Positions 1-6,931 of a DNA stretch of 7,519 nt are shown piece by piece. Source of the stretch: Clostridia bacterium (GTDB lineage Bacteria > Bacillota > Clostridia > Christensenellales > UBA1242); contig JAFTJJ010000092.1 in assembly GCA_017456465.1 (NCBI GenBank), forward strand, positions 1 to 7,519. The letters are read 5' to 3'. The notes under the pieces are model-generated. The model searched no databases and had not been told where the DNA came from. It saw only the letters and a program-made list of their open reading frames with translations. Within the stretch, counting starts at the first letter, position 1, and each line of letters opens with the position of its first letter. The translations under genes and the position numbers were made by a program.

Positions 1-39
1 AAAAAGCCTATTTATTCTTTAATAGGATTTTTTGTTTTT
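1..39 (-). terminator. Probable Rho-independent terminator after the YhaN-like ATPase gene
   Basis: Read on the minus strand, the stop codon at 47-45 is followed by a hairpin with arms CCTATT (26-21) and AATAGG (12-7) around an 8-base loop, then CTTTTT running to the window edge. The stem is only 6 bp and A/U-rich, so it is a weak terminator as seen. The A-run before the stem and the T-run after it could extend the pairing and would also let the hairpin work on the plus strand. The left edge cuts off the rest of the U tract, and with it any evidence about a convergent neighbour. Confidence 0.55.
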
Positions 40-44
40 CTTAA

Positions 45-2309
45 TTATGATCTGCTGTTATTACAAACTAGATAAACGATCTGATATTCTTCAGAGAGTG
101 TTTTGAGTAAGTTTTTTGCAAGGTTCAGTTTTTGCTCATCAAGATTGACAAATGGGTCATCAAGGACAACAAATGGTTTTGTTTCTTTGAACATTGCTTT
201 TATGCAAGCAATTCGAGAGATAATGTATGCAATGTCCTGATAACCCCTGCTCAAGAAAGAAATTTCTTTTGATACACCATTGTGATCAACTGAAATGTTC
301 AGATTTGTGTCAATTCTGAATGCTTCAAGTTCTGTGGCACTAAGTCTATTCGCAAGTTCTGCAAACGTTTCTGTTATTGGTCCCAAAAACATTGAATCAA
401 GTTCGTCTTTTGCATCATCCAATAATGAATCGGTGTGTTTGAGAATTTTTATTTTATGGTTTATTTCTTCAATTTCATTTTTTAGGGCTGACTTTTTTGC
501 ATCAAGCTCATCAAGCTCTTCTGCCTTTGAAAGATATGTGCTCAGATGGGTTTGGTTTTGTGATTGTTCGCGTCTTAAATTTTGAATTTGAGACGTAATT
601 GTTTGCTTTTGTGTAATGAGTTCTTCTGAACTTTCGATGTTTTCAATTGAAACTTCCGAATTTTCGTGATTAGTGAGAGTTTCAATGAGTTTTTGATTTT
701 CGTTAAGTTTTGATGAAATATTTTTAAATTCAAAACACATTGCACCAAGCTTATAAAGTGCATCATAAGGATCTAAATTTTGTTGATTTGGAAAATAAAA
801 TTGTAAAAAATGACCTGTTTTTGTGTTGATTTTTGCATGTTCTGCTTTAAGATTGTTCAAACTTTGAGTTTTTTCAAAAATTTGATTTTGCAGTTCTTTA
901 AATTCTGTTGAGTTTTTGTTCAAAAGATAAACTTTGGTTGAAAGATCCAATTCTTCTTCATAAGAATAGTCGAGCAAAGAGATTAGTTTTTGTTCAAGGT
1001 CTTTTGCAATTTTGTCATTGTTTAAGAATTTGATATTTTGTTTTGATGATCTAAAAACAATTAAAAGTGTGATGGCGATTGTTGCAATTGCTGTGGCAGA
1101 AATAATGAATGGCAAAACGCCAATGATTGAAACCGCAAAAAGTATTGAGATAATTGAAATAATGGCGAATGCAACGCAAATGACTGCAATTTGAGTTTTC
1201 TTTGATTTTGTTGAATAAGAAGAAATAGAAATATCATTGGTTGAAATGTTCTTCTTGTGATTTTGCAATTGAGAAAATGTATCAAGTGTCGTTTGAATTT
1301 TTGACTCATCGAGTGGTTGTTTGTTGAAAAAATCGCTTAGAAGGTCACAATCCTTTTTGAGGGACGCAATATCATTTTCAAGAGAAGAAATTTGACTTTC
1401 AAGATCTCGCTCTTTGGCTATTAACGTTTTCATGTTGGAGAGTTCTTCGTTTGATGGAGGAGTGCTCTTGAGAATGAGGTTTAGTTCTTCAAGTTGCTGT
1501 TTTGCATTTTTAATTTCATTTTCCAATTTTTTGTAATTGTCTTTTTCAAGTTGAACTTTCTCTTTTGTGCTTGCTAAATTGATTTTTTGATTAATATCTT
1601 TTTCTTGCATTTCAAGAGTGGCAATTTTTTGATCACTGTCTTTGATTTTTTTTGAAAGAATTTCAATATTATTTTCAAGGTTTGCAAGCAACAACTGTTG
1701 CTGTTCAATTTTTTCAAGTTCGCGCTCCTTGTCATGCAAAAGTCCGCGTTCACCAGTTTTTACATAAATTTTTCTGGTGTTGTCAATTATTTCTTTTGCT
1801 TTGTTGAAGCTGATGAGGTCTGCCTTATCTTCAACCAAATTGTTAAGTTTTGCTGAAATGTTGTCGGTTAGTTCCGTTTTTAGGTCAAGCTGCGGAACGA
1901 AAGTTGTTCTTGAGAAAGATTCTGCATTGAGACCGAAAAGTTCAAATCCAATGTTACTTGAAAAATCAAAAGATGATTTGTTTGTTTTTGCATCGAAGAG
2001 TGCAAAGGTGTCTTCAGTCTCAGACGCCCCAAAGCTTCTTTCAATTCGATATGTTTTTGAGCCATGTTCAAATGTGAGATTGCCGCCAAAGACGACGGAA
2101 TCCCAAGGTTTATATTTTTTTCTTGGATTGTTGTCAAGGTTTTTTTGTCTTGTGGTTGGGAGAGAATAAAACATTGCTTTGATGAAACTGGCGAATGTTG
2201 TTTTTCCCCATCCATTCTCCTTAGAAATAACTGTAAGTTTTTCATTAAACTCATAATCAAAGTTTGTGAGTTTTCCAAACCCTGAAATGTGAAGCGAAAG
2301 TAATTTCAT
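45..2309 (-). CDS. SbcC/YhaN-like AAA ATPase with central transmembrane hairpin
   Basis: Predicted ATPase subunit of a nuclease-ATPase complex related to SbcC/Rad50 and closer to B. subtilis YhaN; 754 residues. The N-terminal half-domain has a P-loop, ENGWGKTT (31-38), and a Q-loop glutamine in FVPQ (Q140). Residues about 190-360 and 420-630 are Glu/Lys/Gln-rich coiled coil. Between them two hydrophobic helices (about 373-398 and 400-420) form a likely membrane hairpin where SbcC/Rad50 proteins carry a CxxC zinc hook; no CxxC is present. The C-terminal half-domain has the ABC signature LSRGYQD (686-692), Walker B FVVLDD (713-718) and D-loop NLDE (722-725). The final strand reads YLVCNNSRS, where a switch histidine would be expected, with Asn750 in that place. 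I start at ATG 2309 and not at an upstream in-frame codon because a near-perfect AGGAGG lies 7 bases before it and the N-terminus MKLLSLHISGFG is typical of the family. The preceding gene's stop overlaps as TAATG, so the two are translationally coupled. Family assignment is firm; DNA repair is inferred from relatives. Confidence 0.9.
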   Translation of the reverse strand: MKLLSLHISGFGKLTNFDYEFNEKLTVISKENGWGKTTFASFIKAMFYSLPTTRQKNLDNNPRKKYKPWDSVVFGGNLTFEHGSKTYRIERSFGASETEDTFALFDAKTNKSSFDFSSNIGFELFGLNAESFSRTTFVPQLDLKTELTDNISAKLNNLVEDKADLISFNKAKEIIDNTRKIYVKTGERGLLHDKERELEKIEQQQLLLANLENNIEILSKKIKDSDQKIATLEMQEKDINQKINLASTKEKVQLEKDNYKKLENEIKNAKQQLEELNLILKSTPPSNEELSNMKTLIAKERDLESQISSLENDIASLKKDCDLLSDFFNKQPLDESKIQTTLDTFSQLQNHKKNISTNDISISSYSTKSKKTQIAVICVAFAIISIISILFAVSIIGVLPFIISATAIATIAITLLIVFRSSKQNIKFLNNDKIAKDLEQKLISLLDYSYEEELDLSTKVYLLNKNSTEFKELQNQIFEKTQSLNNLKAEHAKINTKTGHFLQFYFPNQQNLDPYDALYKLGAMCFEFKNISSKLNENQKLIETLTNHENSEVSIENIESSEELITQKQTITSQIQNLRREQSQNQTHLSTYLSKAEELDELDAKKSALKNEIEEINHKIKILKHTDSLLDDAKDELDSMFLGPITETFAELANRLSATELEAFRIDTNLNISVDHNGVSKEISFLSRGYQDIAYIISRIACIKAMFKETKPFVVLDDPFVNLDEQKLNLAKNLLKTLSEEYQIVYLVCNNSRS

Positions 2310-3400
2310 TATTCCACCTCCTCTCCGCTGAGAGCTTTTAGACCGGTGACAATGACGTCTGATTTGTCTTGCTCTGAAAGTTTGCTTGCAAGCACCTTTC
2401 TGATGAAACACCCCTTAAGTGAGATGTCATTTTCATAATCTTTTGCATTGATTTTGAGTCGTGATTTATCGGTTATTTTCACAAAGTAAAATTTTGAAGA
2501 AAGTTCTTCGTTGATTAAGTTGGTGCTTTTAGCAAAATCTTCATTATGAGTTCCTGCAAGAATGACTTTAACAATGTCTGTGCTAGGAATGTTTTGAGTT
2601 TTTTGATAAATTTCATTCAGGATGTCTCTGTTTGATGAAAATTCGCTGATGTCAACAGGAATTTCATGAAATGTTCTTGATGAGAATTTCACAAAATCAT
2701 GAGAAATTGTTTTTGTTGTTTCATCAATCAAAATCGAAACATATCCTTTATCTCCAATTTCATCAAATCCACGAGGCTCGAGGCATCCAGAATAAACATA
2801 AGTGCATCGTTTGTCAATCTGTCCTTGTGAATATTCATGAATGTGTCCAAGTGCAAGATAATCAATGTTTTTATTTTTGACAGATGATGAGAGAAAAGCT
2901 GAAGAACTCACACTGCTTGCTGATTTTGTTATTGCACCATGCATGACCATAATGTTGAGTGTGTCTTCCGGAAAATCAATTTGTTCAGGGAAAGTTGTGC
3001 AATTTGTTTCGTCAAGTTTGACACCACCAATCAGGACATTTTCAGAAAGTTCAAAGCGTGAAAAGATGCTGTTGAAAACAAAGAGATTTTCGGGAATATC
3101 ACTGATTGAATTGAACAATTCTGATTCTTTGTCATGATTTCCTGAGACATAAAAGAATTTTTTTGAATTATGTTTTTTGATGAGGTCAATAATGTAAGTG
3201 AATGCTTTTGATGATACTTTTTTTGTGTCAAACATGTCGCCAGCAATAATCATTGCATCAAAATTTTGACTCTCCATAGTGTCAAAAAGGTTTTCGAGAG
3301 TCACAAGCATTTCATTGTTTCGTTGCTTTGCGAGAAGTGGATCAAAATTTGTTTCCAATTTTGAATCCAGATGAAGGTCGCTGATGTGGATTATTTTCAT
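2309..3400 (-). CDS. SbcD/YhaO-like metallophosphoesterase (predicted DNA exonuclease)
   Basis: Predicted Mn-dependent nuclease subunit, the partner of the downstream ATPase, by analogy with SbcD-SbcC, Mre11-Rad50 and B. subtilis YhaO-YhaN. It has 363 residues, close to the usual family size. All the metal-binding motifs of calcineurin-like phosphoesterases are present in order: DLH (D8, H10), GDMFD (D55, D58), GNHD (N88, H89, D90), the histidine of VMHG (H154) and GHIH (H186, H188). Residues after about 230 form a capping region, ending in GLKALSGEEVE, a tail of the kind seen in relatives. The active site therefore looks intact. The start at ATG 3400 is supported by AGGAG 5-9 bases upstream and by MKIIHISDLHLD, the normal first strand of the fold. 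It is the first gene of its unit, with a promoter just upstream, and overlaps the ATPase gene by one base. The nuclease role is inferred from motifs and gene pairing; the exact substrate cannot be read from the sequence. Confidence 0.92.
   Translation of the reverse strand: MKIIHISDLHLDSKLETNFDPLLAKQRNNEMLVTLENLFDTMESQNFDAMIIAGDMFDTKKVSSKAFTYIIDLIKKHNSKKFFYVSGNHDKESELFNSISDIPENLFVFNSIFSRFELSENVLIGGVKLDETNCTTFPEQIDFPEDTLNIMVMHGAITKSASSVSSSAFLSSSVKNKNIDYLALGHIHEYSQGQIDKRCTYVYSGCLEPRGFDEIGDKGYVSILIDETTKTISHDFVKFSSRTFHEIPVDISEFSSNRDILNEIYQKTQNIPSTDIVKVILAGTHNEDFAKSTNLINEELSSKFYFVKITDKSRLKINAKDYENDISLKGCFIRKVLASKLSEQDKSDVIVTGLKALSGEEVE
2314..2322 (-). promoter_or_regulatory. Strong Shine-Dalgarno site setting the start of the YhaN-like ATPase
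   Basis: On the minus strand AGGAGGTGG reads into ATG 2309, with 7 bases between AGGAGG and the ATG. The site lies inside the last codons of the upstream phosphoesterase gene (Glu-Glu-Val-Glu-stop), so one stretch both encodes that C-terminus and recruits ribosomes for the next gene. This decides the ATPase start and implies coupled translation at matched amounts. Confidence 0.85.
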
Positions 3401-3406
3401 AAGTTA

Positions 3407-3446
3407 TCTCCTAAAGCAATTATACACGAAGTTTTTTATTTCCCAA
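3407..3446 (-). promoter_or_regulatory. Promoter and ribosome binding site of the phosphoesterase-ATPase operon
   Basis: On the minus strand a perfect -10 box TATAAT (3424-3419) is preceded at 16 bases by TTGGGA (3446-3441), which matches 4 of 6 positions of a -35 box. AGGAGA (3412-3407) then precedes ATG 3400. A transcript would begin near 3412, giving a leader of only about 12 bases that barely contains the Shine-Dalgarno site. The -35 box abuts the U tract of the upstream terminator, so terminator and promoter are packed into about 60 bases. No operator such as a LexA-type palindrome is obvious. Confidence 0.65.
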
Positions 3447-3474
3447 AACAAAAAGCCCACAAAATGTGGGCTTT
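3447..3474 (-). terminator. Rho-independent terminator of the YfhO-COG2426 unit
   Basis: A perfect 9-bp stem, AAAGCCCAC (3474-3466 on the minus strand) pairing with GTGGGCTTT (3460-3452), encloses a short A/T loop and is followed on the minus strand by a U-rich tail through 3447. It lies 15 bases after the stop of the COG2426 gene. It separates the envelope gene pair from the nuclease-ATPase pair, which has its own promoter. The tail on the plus strand is much less U-rich, so minus-strand function is favoured. Confidence 0.9.
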
Positions 3475-3488
3475 GAGTTTGATTTTTA

Positions 3489-4166
3489 TTAAATTTGTGT
3501 GGTTTCTTGATCTGAAGTGTCTTGTTGTTTTTTTTGTTTAATGTTTCGAACAACAATCTTGATTGCACCAGCAAGAATCAATGCAAGAGTAATTCCAAGG
3601 AAAATATATAAAACATAAATTGTGTTGTCTTTGAAAATGAGGCTTATAAGTGTTGTAATGAGTCCAGCACACAGATTTCCAAGAATCACACTTCCACAGG
3701 TTTCAAGATATGAAAGTCCCAAGAAAACTGCAATGCAAGTTCCTGTCCAAACGCCGGTCAGTGGAAGCGGTATTGCAACAAAAATGAAGACACCAAGGAG
3801 TTTTTTCCACTTTGATTTTTTAAGTGATGTTTGATTTTTGCTGTCTTCTTGGATTTTTTGTGTTTTCCCCAGAATTTTTTGCTCGAACCAAATGGCAAGT
3901 TTTTTGCAAAGTTTGGTTTTCTTGAGCCAGTCAATCAATGGTTTGATGATTATGGCAAGCAAAAAGACAATGCTGCTGCTGCCGAGGAATGCAAAAAGCA
4001 GGCTTTCAGCATAAGAAAGTGCCTTTGTTCCCCAAATGTGGGTTGCCATCCCAAATGGAATGCCTCCGCGAAGTTCGATGATTGGGAGCATTGAAATCAA
4101 AATGGTTGCAAGAATGACATTGTCATCAAAAAGTGTTGCAAAAAGATTGTGTAAAAATTCAGTCAT
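3489..4166 (-). CDS. COG2426 family membrane protein (putative small multidrug export protein)
   Basis: Polytopic inner-membrane protein of 225 residues. It matches the Sm_multidrug_ex / COG2426 family by two hallmark segments, PIIELRGGIPFG (28-39) and AIPLPLTGVWTGT (131-143), which resemble each other as the two halves of an internal duplication. Hydrophobic segments lie at about 18-40, 55-78, 123-150, 155-178 and 183-205. A basic, hydrophilic loop (about 80-121) separates the halves, and the tail after 206 is short and charged. The family name suggests export, but the substrate is not established, so function is left open. AAAGGAG immediately precedes ATG 4166, with a short 4-base gap, and overlaps the stop codon of the YfhO gene 9 bases upstream, so the pair is almost certainly one transcript. 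The strong hairpin downstream ends that transcript. Confidence 0.88.
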   Translation of the reverse strand: MTEFLHNLFATLFDDNVILATILISMLPIIELRGGIPFGMATHIWGTKALSYAESLLFAFLGSSSIVFLLAIIIKPLIDWLKKTKLCKKLAIWFEQKILGKTQKIQEDSKNQTSLKKSKWKKLLGVFIFVAIPLPLTGVWTGTCIAVFLGLSYLETCGSVILGNLCAGLITTLISLIFKDNTIYVLYIFLGITLALILAGAIKIVVRNIKQKKQQDTSDQETTQI

Positions 4167-4175
4167 ATTTCTCCT

Positions 4176-6830
4176 TTACATTGTGAGCAGTCCAATATAT
4201 TTGAATATTGATATTGTGCTCGGAACCAGATAAAAATATATTGCCAGAACTGATGCTATAATTAAATATATCACCAAAGCCGGTGTTTCTAGAACCTTGA
4301 ACGCGTGTCGTTTTTTTGAAAAAATAATTATTATCAAAATCGCAAGAACAATTCCGCCAATGCCCAAAACAAACACAGCAGTTGTGTGTGGATAAACAAA
4401 TTCAGCAGTTATTGTTTCATTTGTTACATTTTGGATGTAAGTCAGGTCATAAATTTTTGTTGAGACAGCGATTTGAGAGTTTTTTGAGTCGCTTTGATAA
4501 TTCATTCCTTTTGGATTTGAGTGAACGACCAAAATGTTTTTATTTTGAAGAGTTTTCGCATCAAGTGAAAATCCAGACTTGGTGTAAGTTATGTCAACCT
4601 TATTTTGATTTGTTTTTGCAACAATTGCTTCAAGAGTCTCGACAGAAAGAATTTTTAACGAAAAATTTTCTCGTTTTAAGTCATTTGCTTTGCTTGTTGT
4701 GGCTGTGAAAGTGTAGGTTTGTCCAGCCTGTACTTCACAGACATCAAGCAAATCATAGCAGTTTTTGCCACAGTACTCATTTGATGAGTCATAAACCCTG
4801 ATTTCGCTCGAAATGGTGTGATTGCAGAAATATGCAACGCCTGATTTTTGTGCTGTGAATGTTATTTGATAATCAGTGAACTTTTCGCCAAGCATTTTTG
4901 AGTCTTCTGGTGTTTGTGAAAATTCGTCAATGTTTTGTGAAACAATAATATCGTGTGATGCACCAAGCATTCTTGCAAGCTCGTTTTGCCTATCTTCAAT
5001 ATTTTTGTCATAACTTGGAGTAATTATATCATCCAAGACAAAAGCGTGAGGGAAACTGAAGTTGTATTTATACAAACGAACACCATTAATTTCTTTTTGC
5101 AGTGTGAGGTATGATCTGTCAGATAAATTTCTTTCTGTCACAATATATTCATATCCGAGCAAAAGATCAGAAAAAAGAGATCCATTTCTGTTTGAAATGT
5201 CTGGTGTTGATGGGCCGTACCCCAAGTATTGAGAAAGCAGATATGTGTTGTTTTCGGCTGCAGATGAAAAGATTGAAAAGCTTGACACTCCGGAAACCAG
5301 GTTGCCGTTCGAACCAATATACTCATTTCCATCTTTGACTCTTGTGTTTGGGGAAAGCGATGATGTCAGTTCATTGTAGGCGTTGATTTGTGTCGTTGGG
5401 TAGGCCCCTGTTCCAAGCACGACCATTCCGCTCAAAAAACTTTCAACGCCAATAATGATCAAAATCAATGTTGAAAGCAATCTGTGGCTGGCCATTTTTG
5501 TTTTGTTGAATACAAAAAGAATAAAAACAAATGCAATGATGGTGAGTGGAGCACAAATGAAAACCGGAAGTTCATGAATGTCAATTTCACCAATTGCAAG
5601 GCTATTTCCAATTGACATGAAGTTAATTGAAGTTGTGAGTGCAAAGATTATTGAAAAAACAGCGATAAGAAAGTAAACAGAGATGTTGTTTTTGATTGGT
5701 ATTGATGGGGCAGTTGTTTTTTGTGATCCGTGATGCGAAAATGCTCTTGCAGCACTCAAAAACATAAGAAAAGAATTGACTGAAAAAAATCTTGTTGAGA
5801 AATGAAGATAGCTTCCGCCGGAAATGAAGTGTGAAATATCGTCAAACAATATTGGCAAATTGCACAAAATTAAAGCGAACAACAGAAATTTATTTAAAGC
5901 GTCTGTTTTGAAAGTTTTGATCAAATGCCACAAAGAAACAAACAACAGCGAAGAGTTCAAAAGATTGAACAAAATGCCTGTGCTTGCAGAGTAATCATAG
6001 AAATGTAATAGGTTTACATAATTGAAAAGTGAACCATTCTCCCCGCTAAGCCTGCAAGATGTTTGAAGTCCAAGAAAACTTGGAACTAGCACAATTAAGC
6101 TCAAAAGCAACCCACAAAATAATCCAACAAGCAGATTGAGAAATGCAGATTTTCTGTTTTCTTTTGGAAGGACAATGTGAACAAACAAAAAGTAAACGAG
6201 CATGAGAATAATTTGCATTGATGAGCCGACTGCATAAGATGAATAAATAATGAAAGCTGTCAAAATTGAGAAAGAGCAAATTTTTCCGTTGTGAATTAAA
6301 TTTTCAAAAGCAATCCACAGAAGTGGCAAGATAATGAGGAAATTGAGCCAAACTATGATTGTTTGATTGCAAAGAGCATATCCGCAAAATGCATAACAAC
6401 AAGAAAGTAGAATTTGCGAAGATTTTTTTATTTCTGGATACTTTTTGCGTAAAAAGTACAAAAATGATATGGAAATAAGTATAAAATATAGTAAATAAAT
6501 GATATTTATTGCAAAATAAATATTATTTCTGCCAAATATCAATGCAATAAATGAAAATGGGTTCAAGAAGAAGTATAAAAGCACTGCAACAGTGTTTGCT
6601 CCACCGCCAATCAAATTGGAATATGTGATTGTGGCATTGCCATCCAAAACGTCAAACATGTTTCCAAAAAACTGTACAGTTTGATAATAGCCATCATATT
6701 TTGCAAACGTGTTTGATCCAAAAGGCCAAGCCCCAGCGATTGAAAGAAAGATCAAAAAAACAACAGAAACAAAAATGCCTGTTATGAAATATTCCTTTTT
6801 ATTTTTGAAAAAATTTAAAAACTTATTCAT
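4176..6830 (-). CDS. YfhO family membrane protein (GT-C-like, cell-envelope glycosylation)
   Basis: Large polytopic membrane protein; 884 residues from ATG 6830. YfhO-type proteins belong to the GT-C-like membrane glycosyltransferase class and have been linked to sugar decoration of teichoic acids in Firmicutes. The first helix (about 16-34) is followed by WPFG, the acidic loop KYDGYYQ (Asp46), YSNLIGGGAN and FFLNPFSF, an N-terminal pattern typical of YfhO. About a dozen helices run to residue 478. A long non-helical, presumably extracytoplasmic region (about 478-815) follows, then two final helices (about 817-837 and 850-870). The outer region holds four close cysteines (669, 687, 691, 698). 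The start is uncertain: ATG 6848 and TTG 6866 are in frame upstream and none has a Shine-Dalgarno site. I prefer 6830 because it gives the usual short basic N-terminus MNKFLNFFKNKK before the first helix. The gene leads a two-gene unit with the COG2426 gene. The sugar donor and acceptor cannot be told from the sequence. Confidence 0.85.
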   Translation of the reverse strand: MNKFLNFFKNKKEYFITGIFVSVVFLIFLSIAGAWPFGSNTFAKYDGYYQTVQFFGNMFDVLDGNATITYSNLIGGGANTVAVLLYFFLNPFSFIALIFGRNNIYFAINIIYLLYFILISISFLYFLRKKYPEIKKSSQILLSCCYAFCGYALCNQTIIVWLNFLIILPLLWIAFENLIHNGKICSFSILTAFIIYSSYAVGSSMQIILMLVYFLFVHIVLPKENRKSAFLNLLVGLFCGLLLSLIVLVPSFLGLQTSCRLSGENGSLFNYVNLLHFYDYSASTGILFNLLNSSLLFVSLWHLIKTFKTDALNKFLLFALILCNLPILFDDISHFISGGSYLHFSTRFFSVNSFLMFLSAARAFSHHGSQKTTAPSIPIKNNISVYFLIAVFSIIFALTTSINFMSIGNSLAIGEIDIHELPVFICAPLTIIAFVFILFVFNKTKMASHRLLSTLILIIIGVESFLSGMVVLGTGAYPTTQINAYNELTSSLSPNTRVKDGNEYIGSNGNLVSGVSSFSIFSSAAENNTYLLSQYLGYGPSTPDISNRNGSLFSDLLLGYEYIVTERNLSDRSYLTLQKEINGVRLYKYNFSFPHAFVLDDIITPSYDKNIEDRQNELARMLGASHDIIVSQNIDEFSQTPEDSKMLGEKFTDYQITFTAQKSGVAYFCNHTISSEIRVYDSSNEYCGKNCYDLLDVCEVQAGQTYTFTATTSKANDLKRENFSLKILSVETLEAIVAKTNQNKVDITYTKSGFSLDAKTLQNKNILVVHSNPKGMNYQSDSKNSQIAVSTKIYDLTYIQNVTNETITAEFVYPHTTAVFVLGIGGIVLAILIIIIFSKKRHAFKVLETPALVIYLIIASVLAIYFYLVPSTISIFKYIGLLTM

Positions 6831-6836
6831 GTAATA

Positions 6837-6866
6837 TTTGTAACACATTTTGGATTTATGTGTCAA
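6837..6866 (-). promoter_or_regulatory. Candidate promoter of the YfhO gene (leaderless layout)
   Basis: On the minus strand a perfect -35 box TTGACA (6866-6861) is followed after 18 bases by TACAAA (6842-6837), a 4-of-6 match to the -10 box with an extended TGT just before it. Transcription would start about 7 bases later, almost exactly at ATG 6830, so the mRNA would lack a leader; no Shine-Dalgarno site is present there. An alternative -10, TATTAT at 6886-6881, would leave a leader of about 45 bases but has no good -35 box. Confidence 0.4.
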
Positions 6867-6879
6867 ATATTAATTTGAC
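6862..6879. repeat. Inverted repeat between the divergent promoters
   Basis: GTCAAAT (6862-6868) and ATTTGAC (6873-6879) form perfect 7-base arms around ATTA. Each arm contains most of a -35 box: TTGACA on the minus strand and TTGACT on the plus strand, lying back to back. The symmetry may be just two -35 boxes facing apart, or a site where one regulator controls both transcription units. Confidence 0.5.
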
Positions 6880-6923
6880 TATAATAGATTTATTAATATA
6901 TAATATATTTATGTTTGGAGATG
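6875..6923 (+). promoter_or_regulatory. Promoter and ribosome binding site of the FTP-domain secreted protein gene
   Basis: TTGACT (6875-6880) matches 5 of 6 positions of the -35 box, and TATAAT (6899-6904) is a perfect -10 box 18 bases downstream. Transcription should start near 6911. GGAGATG (6917-6923) is a Shine-Dalgarno site about 11 bases before ATG 6932. This supports 6932 as the start over the in-frame ATG at 6911, which would sit at the transcript's first base and before the Shine-Dalgarno site. Confidence 0.7.
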
Positions 6924-6931
6924 AAAATCAA

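Noticed and set aside
1777..2278. Open frames of about 130 codons on both strands (1777-2169 plus, 1880-2278 minus)
   Set aside because: They lie entirely within the ATPase gene in other frames. Their translations are low-complexity or Ser/Leu-rich with no recognisable domain, and the ATPase frame carries the conserved motifs.
2310..2411. Extension of the ATPase N-terminus by 34 residues from an upstream start
   Set aside because: The extra residues are basic and unlike the family, overlap the phosphoesterase gene, and are bypassed by a near-perfect Shine-Dalgarno site at the internal ATG 2309.
45..3400. Phage or plasmid defence system built on the nuclease-ATPase pair
   Set aside because: The two genes match the housekeeping-like SbcD/YhaO and SbcC/YhaN arrangement. 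No toxin, sensor, methylase or mobile-element gene lies nearby, so a defence role would be speculation.
4382..4708. Open frame of 108 codons on the plus strand inside the YfhO gene
   Set aside because: It is a shadow of the minus-strand gene, with no ribosome site or recognisable domain.
6831..6866. Extension of the YfhO protein to TTG 6866 or ATG 6848
   Set aside because: Neither has a Shine-Dalgarno site, and both add residues not expected before the first helix. TTG 6866 also falls on the predicted -35 box. ATG 6848 cannot be ruled out.
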